A DNA stretch of 64,000 nt from JAQUGA01 sp964521105 (GCA_964521105.1 CAZFPO010000004.1:6006-70005), one strand, 5' to 3'; counted from the first letter of the stretch, positions 1 through 10,040 are shown. Translations and numbers: made by a program. The notes: generated from the letters alone by a model not told the origin.

Positions 1-1193
1 TATCACTCATTTGGAACGACCAATGTGGGTTTAACCCAATTTATCCACAAGCTGGCACTTGGGTTTACGACCGAGCTAATTGGTGTCCTGGTTTAGCTGC
101 AAAAATTTTCACTCACGAATTAACGCCATTAATTTCTTATCAAGACTCAACAACAATCGATTTAGATTTGGAAAATTATTCATGGAACGGCAATCAAACC
201 CCCTCTTATTACATTAGTTCACAATTACTTACTTATTCAGACCCAAATTTTCTACTCGATGCAGAATTATACGACATCATTTCTCCTTCAAATAAAGATG
301 AATTTCAACGACTAAATCCTATATGCAATAATCCCCAAATTATTATCCGCAACAGCGGTAGTAATACATTAAACACCTTAACAATACATTATGGATTAAT
401 AAACGGGAACTTGCAAACTTATCAATGGCATGGAAATTTAAAATTCATGGAAAAAGAAACTATATCTTTAACAGGATTTGATTGGAATAATTCATTAAAC
501 AATAAATTTATTGTATTCATAAATCAGCCCAATGAGCAGGAAGATATGAACAAAGTTAACGATACTCTTGTGTCGGAAGTTAATTTTCCAGAAATTATTA
601 ATCAAAAGGATATTGTGGTGGAAATTAAAACCAACAATGCGGGCAGTCAAAATTCATGGAAAATTTTAGATTATTCAGGCAACATAATTGCCGAAAGAAA
701 TAATTTAAGCAATAATTTAAACTACCGCGACACCATTCATTTAAATAATAACGAATGTTATGTTTTTGAACTAATAGATACAGGTGGCGATGGATTAAGT
801 TTTTTTGCTAACGATGACGGAAATGGGTATGTTCGGTTTAGGAAAGCTAACGCATTAGGATTTATTAAAACGTTTAACCCAAATTTTGGGAACAAAATTA
901 TTTACCCATTTAGTGTAAATACCGAGTTACAAATTAATGAAATAGCTGATTTTAAAAACTTTAATATGTATCCTAATCCAGCTAATAATGAATTTTTCGT
1001 TGATTTTTTTGATAATAAACCAATTAAAATCACATTGTTTGATATTACTGGACGAATCATCGAGCTTAACGCTATAAATATTGATGAAAATTTAATAAAA
1101 TTTGACGTAAGTAATTTAATTAATGGAGTTTACTTGGTAAATATTTTTGATGGGTATATAACGACAAGTAAAAAACTAATCATTCATAAGTAG
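1..1193 (+). CDS. PNGase F-like secreted protein with T9SS sorting domain (5' end outside window)
   Basis: The reading frame is open from position 3 to the stop at 1191-1193, so the gene begins upstream of the window and the visible part is about 396 codons. The first visible residues (WNDQCGFNP, then GTWVYDRANWCPG) match the C-terminal domain of peptide:N-glycosidase F-type enzymes, which cleave N-glycans from glycoproteins. A middle Cys-poor beta region (around position 780, TGGDGL) follows. The last 80 residues form a type IX secretion sorting domain (FNMYPNPANNEFFV, ending in KKLIIHK), so the protein should be exported and anchored at or released from the cell surface. The catalytic N-terminal part is not visible, so activity cannot be judged. 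It overlaps the convergent protease gene by 14 bp. Confidence 0.75.
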   Translation, partial: SLIWNDQCGFNPIYPQAGTWVYDRANWCPGLAAKIFTHELTPLISYQDSTTIDLDLENYSWNGNQTPSYYISSQLLTYSDPNFLLDAELYDIISPSNKDEFQRLNPICNNPQIIIRNSGSNTLNTLTIHYGLINGNLQTYQWHGNLKFMEKETISLTGFDWNNSLNNKFIVFINQPNEQEDMNKVNDTLVSEVNFPEIINQKDIVVEIKTNNAGSQNSWKILDYSGNIIAERNNLSNNLNYRDTIHLNNNECYVFELIDTGGDGLSFFANDDGNGYVRFRKANALGFIKTFNPNFGNKIIYPFSVNTELQINEIADFKNFNMYPNPANNEFFVDFFDNKPIKITLFDITGRIIELNAINIDENLIKFDVSNLINGVYLVNIFDGYITTSKKLIIHK

Positions 1194-2430
1194 TATTATT
1201 TCTATCAATTTCATCTAACCTTTGAATTAACGTTGGATGAGAATAATGAAACCAAACATATAAAGGATGAGGATTTAAATTACTTAAATTGTCTCCGGTT
1301 AATTTTATCAATGCCGATTTTAAACTTTCTCCTTTTTTATGATTCACCACAAAAGCATCAGCTTGGAATTCAAATTTTCGTGATAAAATTGAACTTAAAG
1401 GGCTTATTACAAATTCTATAGGACTATATAATAAGCCAAATGTTATCAAACTCATGTGAAATGACGAAATAACATTTCCTAAGGCTTTTGATAATATTGG
1501 ATGATTTATTAGCAAGCCTAACAGAAAAAAAGTTAATCCCGTAGATAATAAAGAAATAATTAAACCTATCAACGTGTGTTTGTGTTTATTATGTCCTATT
1601 TCGTGAGCTAAAACTGCCACAATTTCGTCATTAGTAAATTTTTCAATCATACTATCGTATAATACTATCCGTTTTTTGGGTCCAAAACCAGTAAAATAAG
1701 CGTTGGTTTTTGTAGAGCGTTTTGAGGAATCGATGATGTAAACATTTTTGATTTTAAAATTAACTTTATGGCAAAATTCCACAATCTTATTTTTAAGTTC
1801 ACCCTCGTCAAGTGGCGATTGTTTGTTAAACAATGGAACAATTAAATTTGAATAAAACATCATCATAAAAATGGAAAACAGAGCTACAAAACACCAAGCA
1901 TAAAGCCAAAAGTTAGCGCCCGATTGAAAATAAAACCATAGTAACATTGTAATAATCGTTCCACCAAGAACAATGGTCATTATGAAAGATTTGATTTTAT
2001 CCAAAATAAAAGTTTTTACGCTGGTTTTATTAAAACCATATTTTTCTTCGATTACAAACGTTTGATACCAGTCAAAAGGTATTGAAGAAAGAGAACTAAC
2101 TAAAAATATGAGTCCAAAAAATGAGAGTGCAATAAAATAATCATTTGAAATAAAATTTCTAATATAACTATCAACCCAAGGTAAAATTTTAAAAATAAGG
2201 ATTAATATGATAATTAATCCTGTTAATACATTAGTAAACAAACCAAATTTAAAATTATCGGCTTGATAATTCAACTGTTTCTCAGTTGTTTCAAAGTTAA
2301 ATAACGATTTTATCCGTTCGGGCAAATCCTTTTTTCGATGGTTAAAATTTAAAACATCAAACCATAAATCAAATACAAAATCGAAAACAAAAAAGAAAAG
2401 AATGCAATAAAACACGATATTAATATCCAT
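1180..2430 (-). CDS. M48 family (Ste24/CAAX protease-type) membrane metallopeptidase
   Basis: A 416-residue multi-pass membrane protein of the Ste24 type: an M48 N-terminal membrane region, then the zinc motif HEIGH in VLAHEIGHNKHKHT (about residues 276-280), then a downstream EFQAD segment that supplies the third zinc ligand. Length fits bacterial Ste24 homologs (about 410-420). The frame extends seven codons upstream to 2451, but the ATG at 2430 (MDINIVFY) leads directly into the first membrane segment and is preferred. It probably degrades or processes membrane proteins; bacteria lack CAAX prenylation, so the natural substrate is unknown. It may be the last gene of the fabG - VWA - ElyC-like run, 68 bp after the previous gene. 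Confidence 0.85.
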   Translation of the reverse strand: MDINIVFYCILFFFVFDFVFDLWFDVLNFNHRKKDLPERIKSLFNFETTEKQLNYQADNFKFGLFTNVLTGLIIILILIFKILPWVDSYIRNFISNDYFIALSFFGLIFLVSSLSSIPFDWYQTFVIEEKYGFNKTSVKTFILDKIKSFIMTIVLGGTIITMLLWFYFQSGANFWLYAWCFVALFSIFMMMFYSNLIVPLFNKQSPLDEGELKNKIVEFCHKVNFKIKNVYIIDSSKRSTKTNAYFTGFGPKKRIVLYDSMIEKFTNDEIVAVLAHEIGHNKHKHTLIGLIISLLSTGLTFFLLGLLINHPILSKALGNVISSFHMSLITFGLLYSPIEFVISPLSSILSRKFEFQADAFVVNHKKGESLKSALIKLTGDNLSNLNPHPLYVWFHYSHPTLIQRLDEIDRNNTTYE

Positions 2431-2498
2431 AGTATAAAAATTACAAAACAAAATTCTCAGATGCTGTCAAAAATCGATAATCATTTACCATACTATCA

Positions 2499-3269
2499 CT
2501 ACAAATATCCCATAATTTTATAAATTACGTAGCCCCATACTTCGTGAATAAGCATATCCCAACGTTTAAACGCATCAGTTGATGGAACTATCAAGTAGAG
2601 AATATCAAAACGCCATTTGCCAACCAAAGGATTTGTTGGATAAATATCAAAAACTATCCCTTGTTTTTTAAAAATAGCTATAGAACGCCGCATGTGCATT
2701 GACGAAGTAATCAATAACACAGTTGGATTTCCCATTTTCGAAAGAATTTCTTTAGAATATACGGCATTTTGGTATGTATTATCCGATTTGTTTTCAACAA
2801 TCATTATCGAATCAGCAAGCCCGTTTCTATAAAAAAAATCTTTAAGAAGTTCAGATTCAATGACATCTCGAAAAACTAGATGACCAGCTCCCCCACTTAT
2901 TAAAATTGATTTTACACGCCCAGCATTATACAAATCGATGGCTTGCATGATTCTATCTGTATTATGACGAAAAGTAATTCGGTTAATATCTCTATCAATC
3001 GTAACCATTCCGCCACCCAGTACTATGGCAACATCATAATTAGGTTTAAGTTTTTCGGTATTTACTGGAGGAATTTCCCACCACCTAATAAGTGAATCAA
3101 CAATAAAATTATTACTAAAGAAAATGAAGGAAATAAATGCCGCATAGAGTATCTTTTTTGCTTTTACTTTATTTTTCAAAAAAACACCTAACGCAAGTAA
3201 TATTAAAATCCAAATAAGCGGATTTAAAAGAGAATTTATAATTTTCGATATAACAAAAAATACACTCAT
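2499..3269 (-). CDS. YdcF/ElyC/SanA-family (DUF218) membrane protein
   Basis: 256 residues. Two N-terminal membrane segments (about 10-32 and 38-58) are followed by the DUF218 fold: DVAIVLGGGM (79-88), an ILISGGAGHL strand-loop, the ENKSDNTYQNA loop that is the family signature, and VLLITSSMHMRRS. Homologs ElyC and SanA of Escherichia coli act in envelope integrity and peptidoglycan or lipid-carrier metabolism; biochemical function is poorly known. The ATG overlaps the upstream gene's stop in a TAATG junction at 3267-3271, so the two are translationally coupled. Confidence 0.8.
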   Translation of the reverse strand: MSVFFVISKIINSLLNPLIWILILLALGVFLKNKVKAKKILYAAFISFIFFSNNFIVDSLIRWWEIPPVNTEKLKPNYDVAIVLGGGMVTIDRDINRITFRHNTDRIMQAIDLYNAGRVKSILISGGAGHLVFRDVIESELLKDFFYRNGLADSIMIVENKSDNTYQNAVYSKEILSKMGNPTVLLITSSMHMRRSIAIFKKQGIVFDIYPTNPLVGKWRFDILYLIVPSTDAFKRWDMLIHEVWGYVIYKIMGYL

Positions 3270-5350
3270 TATGACATCCCATTAAGTTTACGAATGAACC
3301 ACTCCGAAGCAAACAACGCAACAATTAACATAAAATAAATCCAGAATGAACCTAAATTGGTATATTTCTTTGTTTTAAGTTCAACCGAACGAATGGAGCT
3401 ATTATTTTTGATTTTTTCGGCTAATTTATCAATCTGACTATAATAAATCATTTCTCCATTATGAATTTTTGCAAGTTGCATCATTAGATTTTTATCAGCC
3501 AATAAATTCAACGATTCTATTGCTAGTTTCTGGATTGTAAAAACACCTTTTTTAGTATATTTTTTTGAACCGATTGCACTATTTGCTTCCCAATAATAAT
3601 TGCCCGAAGGGAACTTCCCTGCATTAAGTTCATAAGCATCTATTGTTCGAGAAAACTCAAATGGAAATGATTTTCCTTCTTCATCTTTAATTATCATTGT
3701 TACCTCAGCATCATTAATTCGCTCCATGGCATCATTGTATAGTTCGGCATTAAAAAACACCTCTTCGTTTTCGCCAACAACTTGTTTATGAGTAACTCTA
3801 AAATTGCTTCTATCATTGCTAACCATAAGATATTGAGCAATTTTTGTTAACAATTCGTCAAATAATAAATGTTCGGAAGTTTGCTGATATATTGCTGTAC
3901 GCCAACGCCATATCCCCTCACCACAAAGCACTCCATTTCGATTATTATCTATTTCTGAAAACATTAATAATGGCATATCGCTCACAATTTGACCAATTCG
4001 TTGAAAAAGTAAAATATTGGCTGAATTTGATGTTTTATAGGTTCCAAATGGTACTAATAAAGGAGGCAGTTTTTCAAGGGTTTTAGCTAATGTGCCTGAA
4101 ACTGAAAAAAGAACAAAATTTTGATTTACTGATAAAAAAGCGTCATTAAAAATATTTTTCGACTGATTGATTTGTAAACCACTATTAACTCGATTAAATG
4201 CCGACAAATCAGTTTTGTTTCCAATGATATAAAAAACTGGAATGTGCTGTTGATTAATTCGGTTTAATAATAAGGTTGAAGCGTTGTTTGATGTTGGTAA
4301 TTGATGCATTATTACTAATTGATAATCAAGATTCAAATCCGAAATTTCATCAATTTGTTTTTCATCTACAAAATAACTTTCGTTGGATAAAAGGGCTTGT
4401 TTAATTGCAGTTATATCAGGATGTGGAGCTTGATAAACTAACAAAATTTTATCCTTTCTATCCATCACTTCTACAAAAACTTCGTAACGGTTATTTAAGA
4501 ATGTATTTTCACCATCAATTTCATGAATTTTGATTGAATATTTTTGGACACCTGGTTTACTTGACTCAATATATAATCGTATTGTTTCGGAAAAGGAATT
4601 ACCAACTATTTGAATTTGTTTGCGAAAAACTTCTTTTCCTTCATTTTCGATACTTAAAACAGCTGTTTCGCCCGACAACAAACTTGCAGCAACATTTATT
4701 TCCATGGGGAAACTATTTCCTTTAAAAACCGATTTATTGGCAAAAACCTTTGTAATTTTTAAATCTTTTTTTACTAATGTATCACCTAATAAAACCGAGT
4801 AAATTGGAAAAGGAATCTGTTCGGCTAAAAAGTATGGATTAATTCCTTTATTATAAATTCCATCTGAAATTAAAACAATGGCTCCAACGTTTCTGCCAGC
4901 ATACAGCGTTTTTAATTCTACAAACAATTCCGACAAGTCAGTTTCTTGCTCATTGTACGACAAATTTAATCCATTTTGAATGTTACTACCAAACGTTAAT
5001 TCGCGTGTTTCATACTGATTTTTAAGTATTTCAATTTGCTTATCTAAACTTTCGCTAAAAGTATTTTTATAAAAAACTGAATCCTTAGAAAGAATGATAG
5101 AATTTGAATTATCGTGTGCAATAATTATTAATGGTTTCTCAATTTCCTTAACATTTCGTATTATCAAAGGATTGAGCAATAAAATGCAAAGTAAAAAAGT
5201 AGCTATAAATCGTAAAGCGGGTAATATTCGTTGTTGAAATTTCGAAATATTATCTGGAAACTTTTTCCAATATGCAAAAAAACTCACCAAAGCACTTATT
5301 GTAATGCATAAAAATATAAACCACAATGAGTATTCGGTGATAATTTTCAT
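3269..5350 (-). CDS. Membrane-anchored VWA-like domain protein
   Basis: 693 residues with two N-terminal membrane helices (about 8-27 and 43-62) and one near the C-terminus (about 670-687). Directly after the second helix comes HDNSNSI, which contains a DxSxS (MIDAS-type) motif at residues 80-84, followed by AIVLISDGIYN, as in von Willebrand A domains. The large central part looks like beta-sandwich plus a Rossmann-type segment (KILLVYQAPHPD). Such topology is common in Bacteroidetes envelope proteins near aerotolerance-type (Bat) genes, but no bat gene is seen here. Starts 28 bp after fabG and is coupled to the next gene by TAATG. Function unknown. Confidence 0.7.
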   Translation of the reverse strand: MKIITEYSLWFIFLCITISALVSFFAYWKKFPDNISKFQQRILPALRFIATFLLCILLLNPLIIRNVKEIEKPLIIIAHDNSNSIILSKDSVFYKNTFSESLDKQIEILKNQYETRELTFGSNIQNGLNLSYNEQETDLSELFVELKTLYAGRNVGAIVLISDGIYNKGINPYFLAEQIPFPIYSVLLGDTLVKKDLKITKVFANKSVFKGNSFPMEINVAASLLSGETAVLSIENEGKEVFRKQIQIVGNSFSETIRLYIESSKPGVQKYSIKIHEIDGENTFLNNRYEVFVEVMDRKDKILLVYQAPHPDITAIKQALLSNESYFVDEKQIDEISDLNLDYQLVIMHQLPTSNNASTLLLNRINQQHIPVFYIIGNKTDLSAFNRVNSGLQINQSKNIFNDAFLSVNQNFVLFSVSGTLAKTLEKLPPLLVPFGTYKTSNSANILLFQRIGQIVSDMPLLMFSEIDNNRNGVLCGEGIWRWRTAIYQQTSEHLLFDELLTKIAQYLMVSNDRSNFRVTHKQVVGENEEVFFNAELYNDAMERINDAEVTMIIKDEEGKSFPFEFSRTIDAYELNAGKFPSGNYYWEANSAIGSKKYTKKGVFTIQKLAIESLNLLADKNLMMQLAKIHNGEMIYYSQIDKLAEKIKNNSSIRSVELKTKKYTNLGSFWIYFMLIVALFASEWFIRKLNGMS

Positions 5351-5378
5351 AAATTTTTAAAGCGACAAAAAAAATTAA

Positions 5379-6125
5379 TTATAAATACATACCCCCATCA
5401 CAGCTAATAACCTGCCCAGTGATGTATGACGACAAATCGGAAGCTAAGTACAAGGCGGTGTTAGCAACATCATTAACAGTACCTGTGCGGCGCAATGGAA
5501 TTTGCTTTACCCACTCTGATTTAACATCTTCGGCTAAGCCATGTGTCATTTCGGTTTCGATAAATCCTGGAGCAATTGCATTACAGCGTATGTTTCGTGA
5601 GCCAAGTTCCTGAGCAATTGATTTGGTAAATCCTATCATTCCAGCTTTAGAAGCAGCATAGTTAGCTTGTCCAAAATTACCACGCAATCCAACAATCGAA
5701 GTCATGTTGATAATAGTACCGTAGCGTTGTTTTAACATAAATTTTTGAACGGCTTTGGTTAAATTGAAAACAGATTTTAAATTTATTTTTATCACCAAAT
5801 CAAAATCTTCTTCGCTCATTCGCATAAGCAAATTATCGCGAGTAATACCTGCATTATTAATTAAAATGTCAATTTTTCCAAAATCGGAATGAATTTCATT
5901 AATTGTTATTTCCGAAGCCTCAAACGATGATGCATCAGATGCATAAGCTTTTGCTTTTATTCCATATGATTCAAGCTCTTTTTCTAACGCAATTGCATTA
6001 TCATCAACACGTAAATCGGTAAAGGCTATATTTGCACCATGTTGAGCAAAAATTAAGGCTATCCCTTTTCCAATTCCTCTAGAACCGCCAGTTATTACGG
6101 CTACTTTTCCTTCTAATAGTTTCAT
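5379..6125 (-). CDS. fabG: 3-oxoacyl-[ACP] reductase FabG
   Basis: 248 residues, the usual length of FabG, a short-chain dehydrogenase that reduces 3-oxoacyl-ACP with NADPH in fatty acid elongation. Visible are the cofactor motif TGGSRGIG (12-19), NNAG (90-93 region), and the catalytic S143, Y156 and K160 in SIVGLRGN..NYAASK. The C-terminal ITGQVISCDGGMYL is typical of FabG. It heads a minus-strand gene run. Assignment as FabG rather than another short-chain dehydrogenase rests on overall resemblance. Confidence 0.9.
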   Translation of the reverse strand: MKLLEGKVAVITGGSRGIGKGIALIFAQHGANIAFTDLRVDDNAIALEKELESYGIKAKAYASDASSFEASEITINEIHSDFGKIDILINNAGITRDNLLMRMSEEDFDLVIKINLKSVFNLTKAVQKFMLKQRYGTIINMTSIVGLRGNFGQANYAASKAGMIGFTKSIAQELGSRNIRCNAIAPGFIETEMTHGLAEDVKSEWVKQIPLRRTGTVNDVANTALYLASDLSSYITGQVISCDGGMYL

Positions 6126-6145
6126 AATTATTGAATTTAAAAAAA

Positions 6146-6181
6146 CAAAAGTAGCTAATTTTTCTTGCTTAACTATTCAAA
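6146..6181 (-). promoter_or_regulatory. Candidate Bacteroidetes promoter for fabG
   Basis: On the minus strand, TTTG (6181-6178) and TACTTTTG (6153-6146) resemble the -33 TTTG and -7 TAnnTTTG boxes of the Bacteroidetes primary sigma factor. The 24-nt spacing is on the long side. The predicted start site gives a leader of roughly 15 nt. Confidence 0.4.
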
Positions 6182-6330
6182 GCTAATTGTTTTTGTATAA
6201 TTACCTGATAATTAACACCTTTATTATTTGGCAGATTTCAATTAGTGAAGAAAAAAAATGTTTTTGAATAAAAAAACTATTTGAAAGCTATATTTTTATC
6301 AAATTTGCATAAAACATTTAAAATTTAATC

Positions 6331-6801
6331 ATGAGAAAAAAACCTAGTTATTTATTAATCGTAATGCTTCTGTCGACATTAAGTGTATCGGCACAATTAT
6401 TTGAAGAAAACAAACTCACCATTGGAGGATCGTATGGCTTTGATATTGAGAAAATTGGAGTTATGGTTGGTGAACGAAGTAATGTAACCGACAACATTGG
6501 AATTGACGGCAATTTAATTTATTACAATTACGAAAATGGTTATGCACTTGAAGTGAATTTTAATGGTGTTTATTTTTTTTCTACCAATGATTTAAAACCA
6601 TACGGAATATTAGGGTTAAATTTTAGCACAAGCTCTTTTACTTTATTAGGAATTAAAGCAAATGGTCGCGAATTTGGTTTAAATATTGGCGGTGGATTAG
6701 AATATTCTTTAGATAAAATTTCATTTTTTATAGAGCCCAAATACACACTTGGTGGATTTGATCAACTTAATGCAACAGTTGGCATTAGGGTAAATTTATA
6801 A
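6331..6801 (+). CDS. Small outer-membrane beta-barrel-like protein
   Basis: 156 residues with a signal peptide (cleavage after VSAQ region, about residue 21) and alternating hydrophobic strands rich in Gly and aromatic residues: LTIGGSYGF, YALEVNFNGVYFF, KPYGILGLNF, FGLNIGGGLEYSL, ATVGIRVNL. This is the pattern of an eight-stranded outer-membrane barrel, and the last strand ends close to the C-terminus. No specific family is recognised. It stands alone between fabG and pbpC. Confidence 0.65.
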   Translation: MRKKPSYLLIVMLLSTLSVSAQLFEENKLTIGGSYGFDIEKIGVMVGERSNVTDNIGIDGNLIYYNYENGYALEVNFNGVYFFSTNDLKPYGILGLNFSTSSFTLLGIKANGREFGLNIGGGLEYSLDKISFFIEPKYTLGGFDQLNATVGIRVNL

Positions 6802-6905
6802 TTATTTACAAAATCATGCTACGAAATTCTATAAATGAATTATAGTGGCATAATTTATTTTGTGGGTAAAAATTTTGTTTAAATTTACGTTTTCAAATAA
6901 ATAAG

Positions 6906-9296
6906 GTGAATAAACTAATAAACCAAATCAAACCAATTAATTTCCAACAATTTTCAAATTTCTTTTTTCAGAAATTTCCAAATATTAAAAATCGAATTTT
7001 ACGAACTCCCTCTTGGATAAAAGCGATACTATTCGCCTTTTTTTTTGATTTAGTAATTTTTTTAATTTTAAATGCCATTTTCCCATTGCCTTATCAGGAC
7101 GATTTTTCGCAAATTGTCAAATCGTCGGAAGGAAAAGTTATGTACGCTAATTTAAATAATACAGATAAATGGCGGTTTGAGACAAAAATTGATGAAATAA
7201 CGCCCGTTTTACGAAAAACAATAATTTTTAAAGAGGACAAATACTTTTATTACCATTTTGGTATAAATCCCATTTCGATTGTTAAAGCTTTTGTTAATAA
7301 TCTTTTTGGAGGTAACCGAACTATAGGTGCCTCAACGATAACGATGCAAGTAGCTCGAATGATTGAACGAAAAGAGCGTAGTTATGGCAATAAAATTATC
7401 GAAATGTTTAGGGCAATACAGCTTGAAATGAAGTATTCAAAAGAAGAAATTTTGCAAATGTATTTGAATTTGGTTCCTTATGGAGGGAATATCGAGGGGG
7501 TAAAAACGGCAGCATATTTTTATTTAGATCAAAAGCCCGAAGCATTGAGTTTATCTCAAATTACCATTTTATCTATCATCCCAAATTTTCCAAATATTAT
7601 CTCTTCTAACAATTTTCAAGAACTTTATGTGAAACGAAATGAATGGCTTAATAAATTTAAAATAGCAGGAATTTTCGATTCAAAAACGATTGATGATGCA
7701 TTGAATGAACCAATAAATTTAAATCGTAAGCAACGACCTATTACCGCTCCACATCTTTCCATACGGGCTTGTACAAGCAATCCGAAATCGAATGAAATTG
7801 AAACGACCATTCAAAACGAGATTCAATCAAAAGCCGAAGAAATTGTCAAAAACTACATCCAGCCATTGCAATATTGTAACATCGGGAATGCTTCGGTTAT
7901 GATCATTGATAATAAAAAAAATGAAGTGGTGGCTTATGTTGGCTCTTCCGATTTTTTTAACAGCAGTCATCAAGGCGAAGTAGATGGTGTTAAATCGGTT
8001 CGCTCACCAGGAAGTACTTTAAAACCCTTATTGTATGGTTTAGCGATAGATTATGGATTAATTACTCCAAAAATGAAAGTATCCGATGTTCCCATAACAT
8101 TTGGTGGATATACCCCTGGTAATTATGATGATAAATGTCGAGGCTTAATAACCATCGAACAAGCATTAGCTTTATCGCTTAACATTCCGGCGGTTTGGCT
8201 TTTAAATCAAGTGGGCGTAGATGATTTTGTAAAAGTAATGGCAAGTTGTGGATTTAAACAAGTTAAAAAAGACCAAAATAAGCTAGGATTATCAGTAATT
8301 TTAGGCGGTTGTGGTGTTCGTTTAGAGGAACTTACAAATTTATTTAGCATGTTTGCTAAAGGGGGACTATATCAAAAGGCTACGATGTATAAAAACGAAA
8401 AAAAGTCTAAACCCAGCCGAATACTGTCGGAAGCTGCTGTATTTATGATTACTGAAATATTAACAAAAGCCGAGCGTCCAGATTTTCCATCCAACTGGGC
8501 AATGAATGCCAATGCACCAAAAATTGCATGGAAAACTGGTACTTCATACGGTCGTAGAGATGCGTGGAGTATAGGATACAATCGCGAGTATACTATTGGT
8601 GTGTGGGTTGGCAACTTCGACGGTCGAGGAACCCCCGAACTTACTGGCGCAAACATTGCCACTCCTCTCCTTTTTCAGCTCTTTAATGCCATCGATATTT
8701 CACAAGAAAACATTTGGTTTGCTCCTCCAAAAACCATCGATTACCGAGAAGTATGTTCCGAAAGTGGTCTCATTCCGGAAGATTTCTGCGAAAACAAAGT
8801 CATCGATTCATACACACCGGGCATTTCACCTAATCAGCGTTGCAACCATTTAATTGAGGTTTATACAAATTTAGATGAAACTGTTTCGTACTGCAAAAAA
8901 TGTCAGCCCGAAAAAAATATAAAACGTAATTTATACCGAAACCTTCCTCAAGAGGTTATCACGTTTTTTGAAGAACAAAATATTCCCTATAAAAAAATAC
9001 CCCCTCATAACGAAAAATGCACTCGAATTTTTAGTCAAAATGCACCTACTATAACATCACTCAGCGATGGATTAGAATATATTTTATTAACTGGTGAAAA
9101 GCAAAAACTTATGCTCAAAGCTTCCACCGAAAATTCAGTGATTCACGTTTGGTGGTATGTGAACGATAAACTTTTAACCATTGCAAAAGCGAATGAAAAA
9201 GTGTTTTTTGTTCCTCCTTCGGGAAATTTAAAAATTTCGTGTACCGACGATAAAGGGCGTAATTCAAATATTTGGATTAATGTGAAATATATTTAA
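6906..9296 (+). CDS. pbpC: Penicillin-binding protein 1C (bifunctional transglycosylase/transpeptidase)
   Basis: 796 residues starting with GTG. One membrane anchor (about 40-60) is followed by a glycosyltransferase 51 domain (EDKYFYYHFG at 110-119 with the catalytic Glu; GASTITMQVAR at 141-151) and a transpeptidase domain with SxxK at S370-K373 (SPGSTLKP), an SLN motif (LSLNIPA) and KTGTS at 543-547. The C-terminal region, from about 700, is the BiPBP_C domain (WWYVNDKLL, CTDDKGRNS) that marks the PBP1C subtype. It polymerises and cross-links peptidoglycan at the outer face of the inner membrane. In many genomes pbpC sits next to an alpha-2-macroglobulin gene; that gene is not adjacent here. 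Confidence 0.93.
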   Translation: MNKLINQIKPINFQQFSNFFFQKFPNIKNRILRTPSWIKAILFAFFFDLVIFLILNAIFPLPYQDDFSQIVKSSEGKVMYANLNNTDKWRFETKIDEITPVLRKTIIFKEDKYFYYHFGINPISIVKAFVNNLFGGNRTIGASTITMQVARMIERKERSYGNKIIEMFRAIQLEMKYSKEEILQMYLNLVPYGGNIEGVKTAAYFYLDQKPEALSLSQITILSIIPNFPNIISSNNFQELYVKRNEWLNKFKIAGIFDSKTIDDALNEPINLNRKQRPITAPHLSIRACTSNPKSNEIETTIQNEIQSKAEEIVKNYIQPLQYCNIGNASVMIIDNKKNEVVAYVGSSDFFNSSHQGEVDGVKSVRSPGSTLKPLLYGLAIDYGLITPKMKVSDVPITFGGYTPGNYDDKCRGLITIEQALALSLNIPAVWLLNQVGVDDFVKVMASCGFKQVKKDQNKLGLSVILGGCGVRLEELTNLFSMFAKGGLYQKATMYKNEKKSKPSRILSEAAVFMITEILTKAERPDFPSNWAMNANAPKIAWKTGTSYGRRDAWSIGYNREYTIGVWVGNFDGRGTPELTGANIATPLLFQLFNAIDISQENIWFAPPKTIDYREVCSESGLIPEDFCENKVIDSYTPGISPNQRCNHLIEVYTNLDETVSYCKKCQPEKNIKRNLYRNLPQEVITFFEEQNIPYKKIPPHNEKCTRIFSQNAPTITSLSDGLEYILLTGEKQKLMLKASTENSVIHVWWYVNDKLLTIAKANEKVFFVPPSGNLKISCTDDKGRNSNIWINVKYI

Positions 9297-9321
9297 TAAC
9301 TATAATTCCGATTATCTTATA

Positions 9322-9897
9322 CTACTCAATTTCGATATTATATTTTTCTAAAAGACCAGCGATTCCGTTAAGCGAAAACTTTGCTTTCTTTATTTTATTA
9401 ATATCTGGGTCGATGGAGTAATTGTATGCACTTCGAAAATCAGCTTTTTCCAATATTGAATGTACAAATGTCGACCTTTGAAGATCACAATTATCATAAA
9501 TTGAAGCAGTTAAATCACATTCTGTAAAGTCTACTTCCTGTATTTGTGAGTTTTTAAATATTGTTTTTTTTAGTTTTAGTTTATAAAACGACGAATAATT
9601 TAAAATGCAATGGTCGAATCTGAATGCTAGTCCAAATTCATTACAGTTTTCAAAATGAAGTCCTAGCATTTTACAATCTTTGAATATCACATCTCTAAAT
9701 GCGGTTTGAGATATTTTAACCATACTTAAGTTACAGGATAAAAACTCACAATCATAAAATTTAAAATCACTAAAGTTGTCATCCGAAAAATCACAATTTA
9801 TAAATCGACAACTTTCGTATTCTCCTACTTTAATTGGATTTTCAATTTTATCATTAGCGTTAAATGTCAGTTCAAATTGGTATACTTGATTATTCAT
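9322..9897 (-). CDS. Pentapeptide-repeat protein
   Basis: 191 residues, soluble, with no signal peptide. Much of the chain follows the A(D/N)LxX pattern of pentapeptide repeats: NCDFSDDNF, FYDCEFLSCNLS, FKDCKMLGLHFENC, VDFTECDLTAS, FVHSILEKADFRSA. These fold as a right-handed quadrilateral beta-helix. Length and the non-repeat C-terminal tail (about 160-191) resemble McbG/Qnr-like proteins, some of which mimic DNA and protect gyrase, but sequence alone does not show that role here. Convergent with pbpC. Confidence 0.8.
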   Translation of the reverse strand: MNNQVYQFELTFNANDKIENPIKVGEYESCRFINCDFSDDNFSDFKFYDCEFLSCNLSMVKISQTAFRDVIFKDCKMLGLHFENCNEFGLAFRFDHCILNYSSFYKLKLKKTIFKNSQIQEVDFTECDLTASIYDNCDLQRSTFVHSILEKADFRSAYNYSIDPDINKIKKAKFSLNGIAGLLEKYNIEIE

Positions 9898-10032
9898 TCT
9901 TAATATTTTTATTCATTAATTTTTACAAATTACAATCAAAAACAAAGGTAATTGGATTCAAAACAAAACCAAAAAATTAAGATGTTTTTTTAAATCGATA
10001 AAAAAGTAACTCATAAATGCTATAATTTTTAT

Positions 10033-10040
10033 TATATTTG
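10033..10040 (+). promoter_or_regulatory. Candidate -7 box upstream of the 13-residue-repeat gene
   Basis: TATATTTG fits the TAnnTTTG consensus and lies 62 bp before the start codon at 10102. No clear TTTG -33 box is visible at the expected distance. Confidence 0.4.

Noticed and set aside
9322..9897. Qnr-type quinolone resistance gene
   Set aside because: The protein is a pentapeptide-repeat protein but lacks the clear Qnr signature loops; only the general fold can be supported.
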